A stretch of DNA of 64,000 nt, from contig CAJNDS010001335.1 in NCBI GenBank assembly GCA_905221605.1, forward strand, positions 665,938-729,937, given 5' to 3'. The notes under the pieces were generated by a model. The model was not told where the DNA came from. It worked only from the letters and a program-made list of their open reading frames with translations, and made no database searches. Of this stretch, positions 16,608-26,010 are shown one piece after another. This stretch comes from Symbiodinium natans (taxonomy: Eukaryota > Sar > Dinophyceae > Suessiales > Symbiodiniaceae). Every line of letters starts with the position of its first letter. Positions within the stretch are counted from its first letter, which is position 1. The translations under genes and the position numbers were made by a program.

Positions 16608-17222
16608 CTAGTTGCCTTCGGCAGGATCAACCACAGCCTTCGCTTTGGCTTTTGACTTCGGGGCAACAGGCGCACTAGACCGCATATACGATTCAATGTT
16701 CTGCTCTACGCGCAGACCTCGCAGGCGAGATGCCTCAGGATAGGAAAGGTCATCAAAAGTCGGCTGAGGCGCAGCAGGTTGGTATCTATCGCCCTGATCC
16801 AACAAATGGACGACGCAACCCTTTCTCGGAATCAATGTTGAAAGCCTTTTGGAGTTGTTTTCCATCTCACCGATGCCTTCAAAGATGTAGAAGACGTGCC
16901 ACCCGATACCGAATGCCGAGGCGATTGCAACTTTGAGGGCTTTGAGCGTCCAGAACGGCTCGGCATTGATTGTAGCAAACAGGTTCTTGTATGTAGCCAT
17001 TACAGTGAAATCACGAGCATTGAGAAAAGCAAGTTGCTTCTTTGCTTCATACATCTTCGCTTCACCATCCACAATGAACCGTTGAAGCATCGCCTGTGTT
17101 TCGGCGTTGGAAGGAAGAACTATGCTGTGTTGCCACCCATCACGAATGACAAACGACAGGGCTTGGCTTCTACGAAGCTCCGCGAAGTAAAGTGCCTTGT
17201 AATCGGGCTCTGCGTCGGACAT
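16608..17222 (-). CDS. Second ubiquitin-like-domain protein
   Basis: The 204-residue product starts MSDAEPDYKALYFAELRRSQ. Residues 72-142 follow the ubiquitin layout: strand FTVMATY, second strand, helix LKALKVAIASAFGI, strand FYIFEGIGEM in place of LIFAGKQL, RLSTLIPRKG, then VVHLLDQG in place of the final strand. The tail is Ala/Lys-rich (KSKAKAKAV). It lies upstream of the other ubiquitin-like gene on the same strand with 169 bp between start and stop, so the pair may be co-transcribed. Sequence identity to ubiquitin is low and the fold call is from pattern only. No conjugation motif is present. Confidence 0.6.
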   Translation of the reverse strand: MSDAEPDYKALYFAELRRSQALSFVIRDGWQHSIVLPSNAETQAMLQRFIVDGEAKMYEAKKQLAFLNARDFTVMATYKNLFATINAEPFWTLKALKVAIASAFGIGWHVFYIFEGIGEMENNSKRLSTLIPRKGCVVHLLDQGDRYQPAAPQPTFDDLSYPEASRLRGLRVEQNIESYMRSSAPVAPKSKAKAKAVVDPAEGN

Positions 17223-17249
17223 TGCTTCAATCTATGGCGTAAGGCTTGA

Positions 17250-17730
17250 TATTTCACAGGCTTCGGATTCCAAAAATGTGTTGCTGATGGCTTTCACTGG
17301 CAATCAGAAATCCTGCTTATGGATAAACTCGCAAGGCGCACGGTGCAGATGTTGTAGAGCTCGTTGAGGAAATCGGAAGAGCTTCACGCCCGAGTTCGCT
17401 TGGATGGGGTTTGGGTAAGATTGTTGGGTTAGGAGCTTTGGTGAGAGGGGGGTTGGGTTGATAGGAGAATTGGTAAGAATGGTGGTTAGGAGAATGATTA
17501 AGGTCTTTTGGGCGGTGTGGTTGTAGGATTGAAGGTATGATGGGTATGAGGGTTTATGGGTATGATGGTTATGAAGGGTTCTGGGTAAGAATGGTTATCG
17601 GGTGATATGGCGGGACGGTAGTCCGTGAACTGGGGCGTGACCCCCCCTAGCTCTAGGGTGTAGGGTTTAGGGTTTAGGGTTTAGGGTTTTTCTTAAGGGG
17701 GTTTAGGGCTTAGGGTTTAGGTTTTAGGGT
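17250..17730. other. Gene-free G/T-rich stretch leading into TTTAGGG array
   Basis: 17,250-17,400 is unremarkable. 17,400-17,640 is a strand-asymmetric G/T-rich run with short imperfect repeats (gggtatgatgg-like). 17,657-17,730 is a TTTAGGG array. No coding sequence is supported. Confidence 0.6.
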
Positions 17731-18286
17731 GCGAGATCCAGTTCGGCTGAAGTCTTCAGGCGGATTCGAAGGCCCGAAGCCCAACGACCTCGGCGTGGCC
17801 CGAAAGTGTCACAACTGCGAGTACGCGCTCCCCAACTCTGACTTGAGGATGTGGTTGAACTACCCGAAACTTTATAATCCAAATAAGCTTTGCCCCAGCT
17901 CCCCGAACCCTAACCCCATGCAAAAACCGAAAACCCTAATATCCCTAAACTCCATACCCCAAACCAAAAAACCTTTAGCCCTAATCCCTATATCTCTGAA
18001 CCCCAAACCATGAAGCTCCTGAACCCCTAAAGCCTCCTTAACCTGTATGCCTCAAATCCAAACCCTAAAGCCTGAGCCCTACACCCCCAAAACCCCACAC
18101 CCTGAAAAACGCCAGCCTCAAGCTCAAGATCTCCAACCAAACCCTGAAACCCTATACCTCAGAACCCCAAAAACCCAGACCCCAAAACCCCAAAACCCCA
18201 AAAACCCTCAACCCTAAACCCTAAACCTAAACCCTAAACCCTAAACCCTAAACCCTAAACCCTAAACCCTAAACCCCAAAGCCCTG
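17731..18286. repeat. Degenerate then regular CCCTAAA array
   Basis: After a short unique piece (17731-17870) the sequence is a degenerate C-rich telomere-like run, becoming a regular CCCTAAA array at 18199-18280. Confidence 0.75.
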
Positions 18287-18287
18287 G

Positions 18288-18370
18288 GCCTTTGAAGCCA
18301 AGAATCGGCGAGGGCAGCTGCAGCTCGAGCCCGCACCAGAGGTCGACCCAGGCTGCGCGAGAAATGAGGG
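18288..18370 (+). other. Exon-like island between CCCTAAA and TTTAGGG arrays
   Basis: An open segment starting AFEAKNRRGQLQLEPAPEVD has normal amino-acid composition. CCCTAAA repeats ending in AAAG adjoin it on the left and a TTTAGGG array starts on the right. It is probably a captured or genuine short exon; strand and borders are uncertain. Confidence 0.35.
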
Positions 18371-18384
18371 GGGGGAGGGGGTCT

Positions 18385-18600
18385 TAGGGTTTGAGGGTTT
18401 AGGGGCTTAGGGTTTGAGGGTTTAGGGGCTTAGGGTTTAGGGTTTAGGGTTTGAGGGTTTGGGGGGTTTCAGGGTTTAGGGGCTTAGGGTTTTTAGGGTT
18501 TAGGGGCTTAGGGTTTAGGGTTTAGAGATTGGGGTTTGGGGTTTTGGGTTTAGGGGTTTAGGGACTTAAGGGTTTTTAGGGTTTAGAGCTTATAAGGAGT
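18385..18600. repeat. Degenerate TTTAGGG array
   Basis: G-strand telomere-like units with insertions (ggggcttagggtttga-like) fill this span. 18,600-18,960 continues with small unique pieces, short CCCTAAA (18690-18730) and TTTAGGG/TTTGGGG (18805-18915) runs. No gene is seen. Confidence 0.75.
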
Positions 18601-18959
18601 TCCGGGCCACCCGGGCGAGGGGCCTCCCCATGAACCACTAAGCAAGCCCGGAATAAATGACTCTGAACTCTCACAAGAGAGAACACCCTAAACCGAAGCC
18701 CTAAACACGAAACCCTCAACCCTAAACCCTCCCTCTGCTTAATTTTTCTGCGCGGACCTTCGCTCCGCCAGAACTCCAGCTCGGAGCTCTCCTGGGGACG
18801 TGCGGAGGTTCAGGGTTTAGGGTTTGGGGTTTAGGGTTTGGGGTTTAGGATTTAGGGTTTAGGGTTTGGGGTTTGCGGCTTGGGGTTTGGGATTTTGGGG
18901 TTTGGGATTTGGGGCCAAAGTTACGGGGTTTAGTTCTTTAGGGCTGAGGCCTTAACTCT

Positions 18960-19360
18960 CATCCTAGTCGCCTGCAAGTAACTTCAAGTAACGAGTTTCC
19001 GAAATCAAATTTGAGGCTTCTGTTGCGGGCATCCTGGCCGACTGACCTTCTCAAATTTTCTAGTCCTGGACAGTGTTCGAACCAAAAAAACTTTCTAGAA
19101 CACCCATTTAGCTTCGCACCCAGTGAAATTAATCCGCCGACCCACCAGGAGCATTTACAGGCAAGTGCGCGTTGCCAAGAAAAATATTCAGTGGCGACCA
19201 AGGCAAGGCGACCCGAATTTGTCAGCAACCTGGAAGAAACGGGTACCCGCTTCTGCTCAATGAAATTCTCAACGCCCTCACGGCTCCAGAACACCACCCA
19301 GTGTGCCGCATGAAGCGGAGGAGTGCATCTTGAGGGTGCAGGGCCGTGGGCTTATCCGTG
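18960..19360. other. Unique island of about 400 bp without a supported gene
   Basis: Both strands contain open frames of about 100 codons here (18959-19297 minus; 19011-19313 plus), but neither matches anything I recognise and the two overlap. It may hold exon remains. A CCCTAAA array follows at once. Confidence 0.4.
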
Positions 19361-19362
19361 GT

Positions 19363-19690
19363 GAACCCTAAACCCTAAACCCGAAGCCCTAAACCCGAAG
19401 CCCTAAAGCCTAAACCCTAAAGCCTAAACCCTAAGCCCTAAACCCCAAACCCTAAACCCTAAACCCTAGCCCTAAACACTAAACCCTAAAACCCTAAACC
19501 CTAAACCCTATAAAGCCTCAACCCTAAACCGCAAACCCTGCAGAAAAGCACCCGATGCCCGAGCCCAACAGCCCCTAACTCCCAGACCGCATTCGGGGCT
19601 ACAGGGCTTCACTACCCCGACATCCCCAAGCCCTAAACCCTGAACCCTAAACCCTAAACCCTAAACCCTAAACCCTAACCCTTCGGAATT
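19363..19690. repeat. CCCTAAA arrays with short unique insert
   Basis: Regular and variant CCCTAAA repeats occupy 19363-19520 and 19629-19682, split by about 100 bp of unique sequence. Shorter runs recur at 19780-19805 and 19960-20015. Confidence 0.8.
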
Positions 19691-19866
19691 CAGCCTCCAG
19701 AAGTTACTCAGAGGGCTGCAGAACCCTCAAGGATTTCTCCAGTCTTTCAGTTGATTCGGTACCCCTAAGCCCCTAGGCCCCAAACCCTAAACCCTAAACC
19801 CCAAGCGCCTCTAAACCCGAAAATTCGGGCTTGGTTCCCTAAAACATCCCAACCCTGTGTCCTCAG

Positions 19867-19940
19867 CGACCTCGGGGGGAGCGCGCGTGGGCGACTTCGC
19901 CGCGCTGCTTAGGGCAGCCATGGGCGCTCTGGTAACCTGG
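19867..19940 (+). other. Exon-like island
   Basis: After a pyrimidine-rich acceptor-like tgtcctcag the frame reads SATSGGARVGDFAALLRAAM, ending near a gtaacc that could be a donor. Composition is protein-like. No family is recognised. Confidence 0.3.
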
Positions 19941-20132
19941 AAACCTCTGAGCCCCTGAGCCCCTAAACCCTAAACCCTCAGCCCCTAAGCCCAAACCCTA
20001 AACCCTAAACCCCTTAGTGCTTGGATAAGCCCCCCAAACCCCCAAGAGCCCTTCATGCACACGAGGGTCAAAGCCTTGGGAGGGTGGCCTCTAAGGCTGG
20101 CAAAATGTGCTAGGTAGCACATATTGAGACAA

Positions 20133-20195
20133 GGGTTTAGGGTTTAGGGTCTAGGGTTTGGGTTTGGAGTTAGGGCTTAGGGTGTAAGGTTCAGG
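20133..20195. repeat. TTTAGGG array
   Basis: A short G-strand array whose last unit runs into gttcag, an acceptor-like AG in front of the next island. Confidence 0.6.
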
Positions 20196-20275
20196 CCGGC
20201 CTGGACCCAGAACCTGTTGATGAGTTCTACACAGGTACCCAAGATAGGGCCGGCGAGTACGGCGTGGAGATGTGA
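20195..20275 (+). other. Exon-like island ending in a stop codon
   Basis: Directly after ggttcag the frame reads AGLDPEPVDEFYTGTQDRAG, then EYGVEM and a stop at 20273-20275, 27 codons in all. A GT follows CACAG inside it, so it might also be split. It looks like a terminal exon of an unknown gene. Confidence 0.35.
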
Positions 20276-20486
20276 CCCAGACACAAGGAGACGTGCCAGG
20301 GATCCAAGATGTCTGCAGAAAATGGACTTCGGGCATTTGTCGGGTGTAGGTTTTAGGGTTGAGGGTTTAGGGTCCAGCGCGTTGGATGGTTCTGATCTGT
20401 CTCCCGCCCCCCGGCGACAAAAAAACTTTCGATGGCATGAGGGCATAGACAAACCCTTCGGGCAGTGAGGCTTGCAGCTACCTTCG

Positions 20487-20642
20487 TACTTGGAGGTTCA
20501 TGGTACTTATTAACCAGTTATAACTGCACTGATAACCCACTCATAAGCTCCCTAAGTGCCCCGATAGGGTTACAAGTACAGTTATAAGTATGGTTATAAG
20601 TACAGCTATACTTGGCTAATACGTACCATGAAGTTCCAAGTA
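20487..20642. mobile_element. MITE-like inverted-repeat element, family 1, copy 1
   Basis: The element begins tacttggaggttcatggtac and ends with the near-complement gtaccatgaagttccaagta. The interior carries further inverted pieces (aaccagttataactg against cagttataagtatgg), so it could fold into one long hairpin. Related copies lie at 23336, 28209, 32553, 32771 and 62137. Confidence 0.75.
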
Positions 20643-20930
20643 CTGCACAATACATACCACCGCTACAGTGAGCCACAGTCTACTCTCAGCGTGACCTGAG
20701 AGATTGTCTATTCCAGTCATGCCATGGTCTATACATGGTCAGTTCTGCAAATGATGGTCCCTTTTTGGGTACGCCAATTAAGAGGGCCGCCCTATCATGA
20801 GGACCCCAAAAGGAACCATACTTTAGAGAAGTGATAACATTATGGATTACTTAGTGCTAGAATGCGATGCCAGCACCAAACGTTCTACATCCTGGTAGGG
20901 GACTTACCCTTGCCATGCCAGGGAAACTCC
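20643..20930. other. Unique stretch with a possible second inverted-repeat element
   Basis: 20,725-20,850 contains atggtcagttctgcaaatgat, similar to 50,399-50,425, and mirrored ggtccctttttggg / ccccaaaaggaacc segments. It may be a degenerate short transposon. No gene is seen. Confidence 0.35.
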
Positions 20931-21260
20931 AGAGCCTAAACCATGAAACCGTGAACCATAAAGCCCCAAAACCCTGACCCTTGCAAGCACTAAAGCCTCT
21001 AAACCGAAACCGTTAAGATCTTAAACCCTAAAAGGGACGAAAGCCCCTAAACCGTGAATTTCTAAACTCTTGAACCCTGAAAACCTATATACCATAACCC
21101 CGGAATCAGGCCTAAGTCACCGAGAACTGAAACCTCTCAACTCCTTAATGCGAAAAAAATCTCGAACGCCCCGGAAACCAAAAACCTCGAGCCCCCACAA
21201 CCTAAGCCCTCAACCCTACAACCCCACAACCCTAAAACCCTCAACCCCGCACCCTGAACC
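20931..21260. repeat. Strongly degenerate CCCTAAA tract
   Basis: C-rich telomere-like units, heavily mutated, extend across this span; open frames through it are Pro/Lys/Asn low-complexity and not genes. Confidence 0.6.
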
Positions 21261-21395
21261 CTTCAGGATGTCCTAGGTTTGGCTTTGATTCCGAAGGTTC
21301 TTGGTCGTCGGTCCACGAGGATTGGGGTTTGGGGTTTAGGGTTTAGGCTGACGCAGAGCCATGCTCATGCTGCTGGGTTGAGGGTTCGACGTGTA

Positions 21396-21650
21396 GGGTT
21401 TAGGGCTAGGGCTTAGGGCTTAGGGCTTAGGGCTTAGGGCTTAGGGCTTAGGGCTTAGGGCTTAGGGCTTAGGGCTTAGGGCTTAGGGCTTAGGGCTTAG
21501 GGCTTAGGGCCTTAGGGCTTAGGGCTTAGGGCTTAGGGCTTAGGGCTTAGGGCTTAGGGCTTAGGGCTTAGGGCTTAGGGCTTAGGGCTTAGGGCTTAGG
21601 GCTTAGGGCTTAGGGCTTAGGGCTTAGGGCTTAGGGCTTAGTGCTTGGTG
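21396..21650. repeat. TTAGGGC tandem array
   Basis: About 35 nearly perfect copies of a 7-bp variant unit (gggctta) follow one another, clearly homogenised and distinct from TTTAGGG. Confidence 0.9.
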
Positions 21651-21675
21651 CTTCGGGTTTGGGGTTCGCTAGGGC

Positions 21676-21800
21676 ATGTAGGGTTTGTAGGGTTTGTAGG
21701 GTTTGTAGGGTTTGTAGGGTTTGTAGGGTTTGTAGGGTTTGTAGGGTTTGTAGGGTTTGTAGGGTTTGTAGGGTTTGTAGGGTCTGTAGGGTCTGCAGGG
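21676..21800. repeat. TAGGGTTTG 9-bp tandem array
   Basis: About 13 copies of a 9-bp unit occur; on the minus strand it would read as PYK repeats, which I treat as an artefact of the repeat. Confidence 0.9.
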
Positions 21801-21973
21801 TTTAGGGTTTAGTATCTGTTGGCGTGCTGGTGCTCTCGCTGCCTGATGCTTGCGGACGGACTCACTCAGATGTTGTTGTACCCCGCCTCGCGCTCCTGCA
21901 AGAGAAGAAGGTAGTTGCAAGTGGGGTCAGAAGTAAGCGACGGCGCGTAAAGAGAGCTCCGAAACACGAAGCC

Positions 21974-22060
21974 CCCTACACCCTAAACCCTAAAACCTAA
22001 ACCCTAAACCCTAAATCCTAAACCCTAAACCCTAAACCCGAAACCCGAAACCCTAAACCC
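21974..22060. repeat. CCCTAAA array
   Basis: C-strand units with a few CCCGAAA variants lie directly left of the exon-like island at 22,061. Confidence 0.8.
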
Positions 22061-22156
22061 CTACGAGTCCTTGGCACGCTTCTGGCCCTTCTGCGCCGAG
22101 AGCATCGCCAGCGTCGTGGCCATCGACGCCACGAAGCCGCTGCCCACGAAGAGGCC
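22061..22156 (-). other. Terminal-exon-like island with a membrane-type segment and stop
   Basis: Read on the minus strand after a CTCAAG acceptor, the frame gives GLFVGSGFVASMATTLAMLS, then a basic tail ending in KDS and a TAG. The hydrophobic run followed by Lys/Arg is typical of a C-terminal membrane helix. It is bounded by a CCCTAAA array on one side and a TTTAGGG array on the other. The parent gene is unknown. Confidence 0.45.
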
Positions 22157-22174
22157 TTGAGCCGGAACCAAAAC

Positions 22175-22500
22175 CGGGTTTAGAGTTTAGGGTTTCGGGT
22201 TGAGGGTTGAGGGTTGAGGATTGAGGGTTGAGGGTTAAGGGTTTAGGGTGTAGGGTTTAGGGTTTAGGGTTTAGGGTTTAGGGTTTTGGGTTTTGGGTTT
22301 AGGGTTTAGGGTTTAGGGTTTAGGGTCTACGGTTTACGGTTTAGGGTTTAGGGTTTAGGGTTTAGGGTTTAGGGTTTAGGGTTTAGGGTTTAGGGTTTAG
22401 GGTTTAGGGTTTAGGGTTTAGGGTTTAGGGTTTAGGGTTTAGGGTCTAGGGTTTAGGGTTTAGGGTTTGGGGTTTAGGGGCAAATGGCTTAGGGTATAGG
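22175..22500. repeat. Long TTTAGGG array
   Basis: More than 300 bp of G-strand units, degenerate at the left (gggttga variants) and regular from about 22,330 on. Confidence 0.9.
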
Positions 22501-22830
22501 GTTTTCGATTTTCGGGTATCCCCAAACCCCTATATTAACCACAACACTCTGAACACTCTAGCGCCCTCAGAAAACCAGCACCAACGAATAATGATAAGAA
22601 CAGCAATTCCTACTGGAAGAGTCTGTCGTAATCCTAAGGACAAATTAATTCATGCGTTGGAGTTTGAGGGTGCGTTCAGTTGCAACAGGAAGAACAACCC
22701 AATAGAAGGGCCTTAATAATTAGAATAGGGTTTTGGGAGATATTCTAGTATATCTATAATGGGGCCAAAAGGGAATATTCTTAGTAATTCGGACCCCTAT
22801 ATTAGGGGTTCAGGGTCGGCTGGTTGTCTT
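22500..22830. other. AT-richer unique stretch with a repeated segment
   Basis: 22,700-22,743 (gaagggccttaataattaga and on) resembles 63,905-63,940. No gene is seen; it is likely old transposon sequence. Confidence 0.35.
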
Positions 22831-22834
22831 TCAA

Positions 22835-22891
22835 CTAGCAGGTGCCGCCTGTGCCCAAGATGTTCACGGTGCCCTCCGTATTCTCCTGGAA
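22835..22891 (-). other. Short exon-like island ending in a stop
   Basis: On the minus strand the frame reads FQENTEGTVNILGTGGTC then a stop. It is only 19 codons, so support is weak. A TTTAGGG-type variant array is absent on its lower-coordinate side. Confidence 0.22.
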
Positions 22892-22904
22892 GGGTTGAGG
22901 AACC

Positions 22905-23040
22905 CTAAGCGCTAAACCCTAAACCCGAAACCTAGACCCTAAACCCGAAACCCTAAAACCTAAACCCGAAACCCTAAACCCTGAACCCGAAACCGTAAGT
23001 TCTAGACTCTAAACCCTAAACCCGAAACCCTAAACCTTGA
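22905..23040. repeat. CCCTAAA/CCCGAAA mixed array
   Basis: C-strand units alternate with CCCGAAA variants over this span. Confidence 0.75.
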
Positions 23041-23044
23041 AGCC

Positions 23045-23113
23045 TCAGGGTCCATGTCCCCAAATTGGGAACGGTCGTTCCTGCAAGGCTCCATGAACGT
23101 ACTGGAACACTGA
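23045..23113 (+). other. Exon-like island ending in a stop
   Basis: After gaagcctcag the frame reads GSMSPNWERSFLQGSMNVLE, His, then TGA. A CCCTAAA array lies left and a TTTAGGG array begins about 10 bp to the right. Confidence 0.33.
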
Positions 23114-23123
23114 ATGTTAGGTA

Positions 23124-23275
23124 GGGTTTTGGGTTTAGGGTTTAGGGTTTAGGGTTTCGGGTTTAGGGTTTAGGGTTTAGGGTTTAGGGCTTAGGGTTTA
23201 GGGTTTAGGGTTTAGGGTTTAGGGTTTAGGGTTTAGGGTTTAGGGTTTAGGGTTTAGGGTTTAGGGTTTAGGGTG
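23124..23275. repeat. TTTAGGG array
   Basis: About 20 G-strand units, nearly perfect in the second half. Confidence 0.9.
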
Positions 23276-23335
23276 GAGGGGGGCCTCGGGTCTCTGGAGG
23301 TGGTTCAGGAGCAGAGGACTGAAACCCGAACCTCC

Positions 23336-23488
23336 TACTTGGAGGTTCATGGTGCTTATTGACCAATTATGACTGTACTTATAACTGTACTTATAACTGT
23401 ACTTATAACCATTTAAGGGCACTTAAGAGGCTTGTAAGTGGGCTATAAGTACAGTTGTACTTGGTTCATAAGTACCATGAACCTCCTA
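23336..23488. mobile_element. MITE-like element, family 1, copy 2
   Basis: Starts tacttggaggttcatggtgc and ends agtaccatgaacctccta. The interior has three tandem pieces of acttataactgt. Inverted ends match copy 1. Confidence 0.75.
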
Positions 23489-23489
23489 C

Positions 23490-23827
23490 AGACCCTCCGG
23501 CAGAAGGGATCAGGGCTCACTCAGCAGTTTGCTATCCTGAACGCGGAACCCTAGCTGAAACCCAAGTTTTAGATGTTCTTCAGGAATTGTAGTGCCCAAA
23601 AAGCTTTTTAAAACTTTTCGAAACATGTGTATATACATATATACTCCCAAGTATCCCTCAGGTCGGGGCTTCTAGGGCTCCTTCATCTCTTCATCCCCCT
23701 TACATACCCCCTAATATAGCCTATACGACCCAAGGGCCCGCACTTCAGGACCGTCTAAAGAAGGCAAAGGACCATACTAGGGCACATGGCAACTACCCTT
23801 GGAGGGAACCGGCTGAGGGTCCACTAG
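23490..23827. other. Unique stretch without a supported gene
   Basis: It contains an AT-rich palindromic patch gtgtatatacatatatac near 23,625 and no open frame of note. Confidence 0.4.
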
Positions 23828-24042
23828 GGTTTAGGGTTTAGGGTTGAGGGTTGAGGGTTGAGGGTTGAGGGTTTAGGTTTTCGCATGTTTCTAGACAGCC
23901 CAGTGTCCTTGGCAATGGAACATGTCCTGGCAGTTTCTTGGCTCTTTTTGTGGGCTGACCTTCAACCTCTCCAAACCCCAATCCATATAAAAGCTGGGAG
24001 CGTGCCCTAAACCCTAAACCCAAAACCTAAACCCTAATCCTC

Positions 24043-24138
24043 ATGAAAGCTGCGAGCAACCCTCAACAGAGGCAGGGCTGCTCCTTACGCCGACTGTTTG
24101 CGGCTTTGGGGAAATCGGGTGGCTTCGGGGCTTCCCAG
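24043..24138 (+). other. Exon-like island: ATG start to CAG|GT border
   Basis: Exactly 32 codons run from an ATG (MKAASNPQQRQGCSLRRLFA and on) to a CAG followed by GTTTGGGG, so the donor would be the first bases of the TTTAGGG-type array. A CCCTAAA run ends just before the ATG. It is one of the clearest cases of a telomere-like array abutting a splice-like border. No family is recognised. Confidence 0.4.
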
Positions 24139-24141
24139 GTT

Positions 24142-24345
24142 TGGGGTTTAGGGTTTAGGGTTTAGGGTTTAGGGTTTCGGGAGTAGGGCTTGGGGCTAAT
24201 TCGGGGGTGGGAGGTCTCGAAGCCGAGAGCTATGACGGGAACCAGGGTTTAGGGTTTAGGGTTTGGGGTTTAGGGTTTAGGGTTTAGGGTTTAGGGTTTA
24301 GGGTTTAGGGTTTAGGGTTTAGGGTTTAGGGTTTAGGGTTTAGGG
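24142..24345. repeat. TTTAGGG arrays around a short insert
   Basis: Arrays at 24142-24180 and 24245-24345 flank about 60 bp of unique G-rich sequence. Confidence 0.85.
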
Positions 24346-24489
24346 ACTCTGCATCCCGCAAGGTGAATCCAGCAAGAAGCTGCCCAGGGTCTCAGGTTTT
24401 CATGGCTTAGGGTTCGGGGCTTTACGGTTTGTAGCATTTCAGGGATTTAGGGTTTATAGAAATTGTATATGGTTTGGGTCCCATTAACG

Positions 24490-24533
24490 TTTTGACCGGG
24501 TTTTGACCGGGTTTTGACCGGGTTTTGACCGGG
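24490..24533. repeat. Four copies of an 11-bp unit (gggttttgacc)
   Basis: A perfect short tandem repeat lies between TTTAGGG arrays. It is followed at 24,560-24,700 by a G-rich ggctgggggctg-type run, whose Pro-rich minus-strand frame is not a gene. Confidence 0.85.
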
Positions 24534-24837
24534 TTTCTTTTTTGCAAATTACATTTCATCGGGGGCTGGGGCGGGGGCTGGGGTGCTGGGGGCTGCGCTG
24601 GGGGCTGGGGCCTGGGGCCTGACGCCCGGGGCCTGGGCTTGGGCTTTGGGGCTGGGGGCTGGGGCTGGGGGCCGGGGGGCTGAAGCTGGGCTGGGGCTGG
24701 GGCATAACTGGGAAAATTCCGCATGACCACCAGATCCTTGGGATGAATTTCCTCAAACTCTGCTTGTCAGCTGTTTAGACGACTAACTTGGGAAATTCCA
24801 AATGATACCACATACAATTTTTATTTATTTTGTCTTG

Positions 24838-24950
24838 AGGGTTTAGGGTTTAGGGTTTAGGGTTCAGGGTTTAGGGTTTAGGGTTTGGGGTTTAGGGTTT
24901 AGGGTTTAGGGTTTAGGGTTTAGGGTTTAGGGTTTAGGGTTTAGGGTTGC
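24838..24950. repeat. TTTAGGG array
   Basis: Regular G-strand units with one TTCAGGG and one TTTGGGG variant. The 24,950-25,215 piece right of it is unique, with short overlapping frames on both strands and no recognisable gene. Confidence 0.9.
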
Positions 24951-25417
24951 AGCATTCTAGGATTTCAAAAGGAGATGCACGCGGCACCCTGCCTCCCCGA
25001 ATACCCTGGCTGGCAGAAGCACACACCCGCGTCGCAAAGTCCGCGCCAGTTGCCTCGAGGGTTTAAGGGTTTTCAGGTTGAGGATTGCCGCTCTACGGTT
25101 TCGGTTACATGGAATATAGATGGGCAGGAAGCTGCAAAGCTCCGATTCTCTGGGGCCTCGCAAACCTAAACCTCAAACCGTAAACCATGTTCACGCCCAA
25201 GCTCCTCCACCAAAACCCTGAACCCTAAACCCTAAACCCTAAACAACCGACAAAAACGAGCCAAACGCCTCATCCCCAAGCGGCCAAGATTCCCTGGCCC
25301 CAAAGACCATGCGGGGACGTCCCAAAATATGCATGCCCTTTTGCGGCTTCCTCTGATGAGGATTACAGCATTTTGGACGCATATTGGGGAAGAGGCAGGT
25401 ACCCCCCCTTTTTTTGG

Positions 25418-25550
25418 AAACCCTAAACCCTAAACCCAAAACCTTAAACCCTAATCCCTAAACCCTTAATCCTAAAACCTAAACCCTAAACCCTAACCCT
25501 AAACCCTAAACCCTAATCCCTAAACCCCAACCCGAAACCCGCAAACCCAC
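25418..25550. repeat. CCCTAAA array
   Basis: C-strand units with small indels; a further array lies at 25710-25780. Confidence 0.85.
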
Positions 25551-25803
25551 CTTTGGGGAAATACACCTCTCACTCTTCGGCCATGAGGATTTCTGGGCTT
25601 CTGGCAGTAGTCCTCGCAGTCGGGGGAGAGGTCTTGCCCTGCGTGGCCGTCCTGGCGGCGATGTTAGTGTAAGACTTCGGCTTCCCGCCCAAAGCTTCCA
25701 CCCTAAACCAAAAAACCCTAAACCCTGAGCCCTGAGCCCTAAACCCTAAACCCTAAGCCCTAAACCCAAAACCCTAAACTGCAACTTTTTGGGGGGTGAA
25801 GTT

Positions 25804-25901
25804 GGAGGACCCCTATGACAGCATCGGCCTCATTGGCCTTGGCGATGCCGAAGTCGGCCGTTGTGATGGGGTCTTTCCGCGCAGAGAGCCTGGCAATAGC
25901 G
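25804..25901 (-). other. Exon-like island encoding a protein-kinase DFG-loop-like segment
   Basis: The minus strand reads IARLSARKDPITTADFGIAK then ANEADAVIGVLQ. The TADFGIAK phrase matches kinase subdomain VII, where DFG binds magnesium. Only about 33 codons are present, with a CCCTAAA array on one side and TTTAGGG on the other. It is a fragment or one exon of a Ser/Thr kinase. Confidence 0.45.
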
Positions 25902-25904
25902 TGA

Positions 25905-26010
25905 GGGGTTTAGGGTTTAGGGTTTAAGGTTTGGGGTTTAGTGCTTAGTGTTTAGGGTTTAGTGTTTAGTGTTTAGGGTTTAGAGTTTAGGGTTATACAG
26001 TTATACAGGG
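25905..26010. repeat. TTTAGGG array with TTTAGTG variants
   Basis: G-strand units with several gggtttagtg variants. Further arrays: CCCTAAA 26245-26310, TTTAGGG/TTTGGGG 26420-26570, CCCTAAA 26745-26860; the pieces between hold no supported gene. Confidence 0.8.

Noticed and set aside
21669-21920. PYK-repeat protein on the minus strand
   Set aside because: It is translation of the TAGGGTTTG tandem array.
24422-24756. Pro/Gln/Ala-rich protein on the minus strand
   Set aside because: It is translation of a ggctggggc-type simple repeat.
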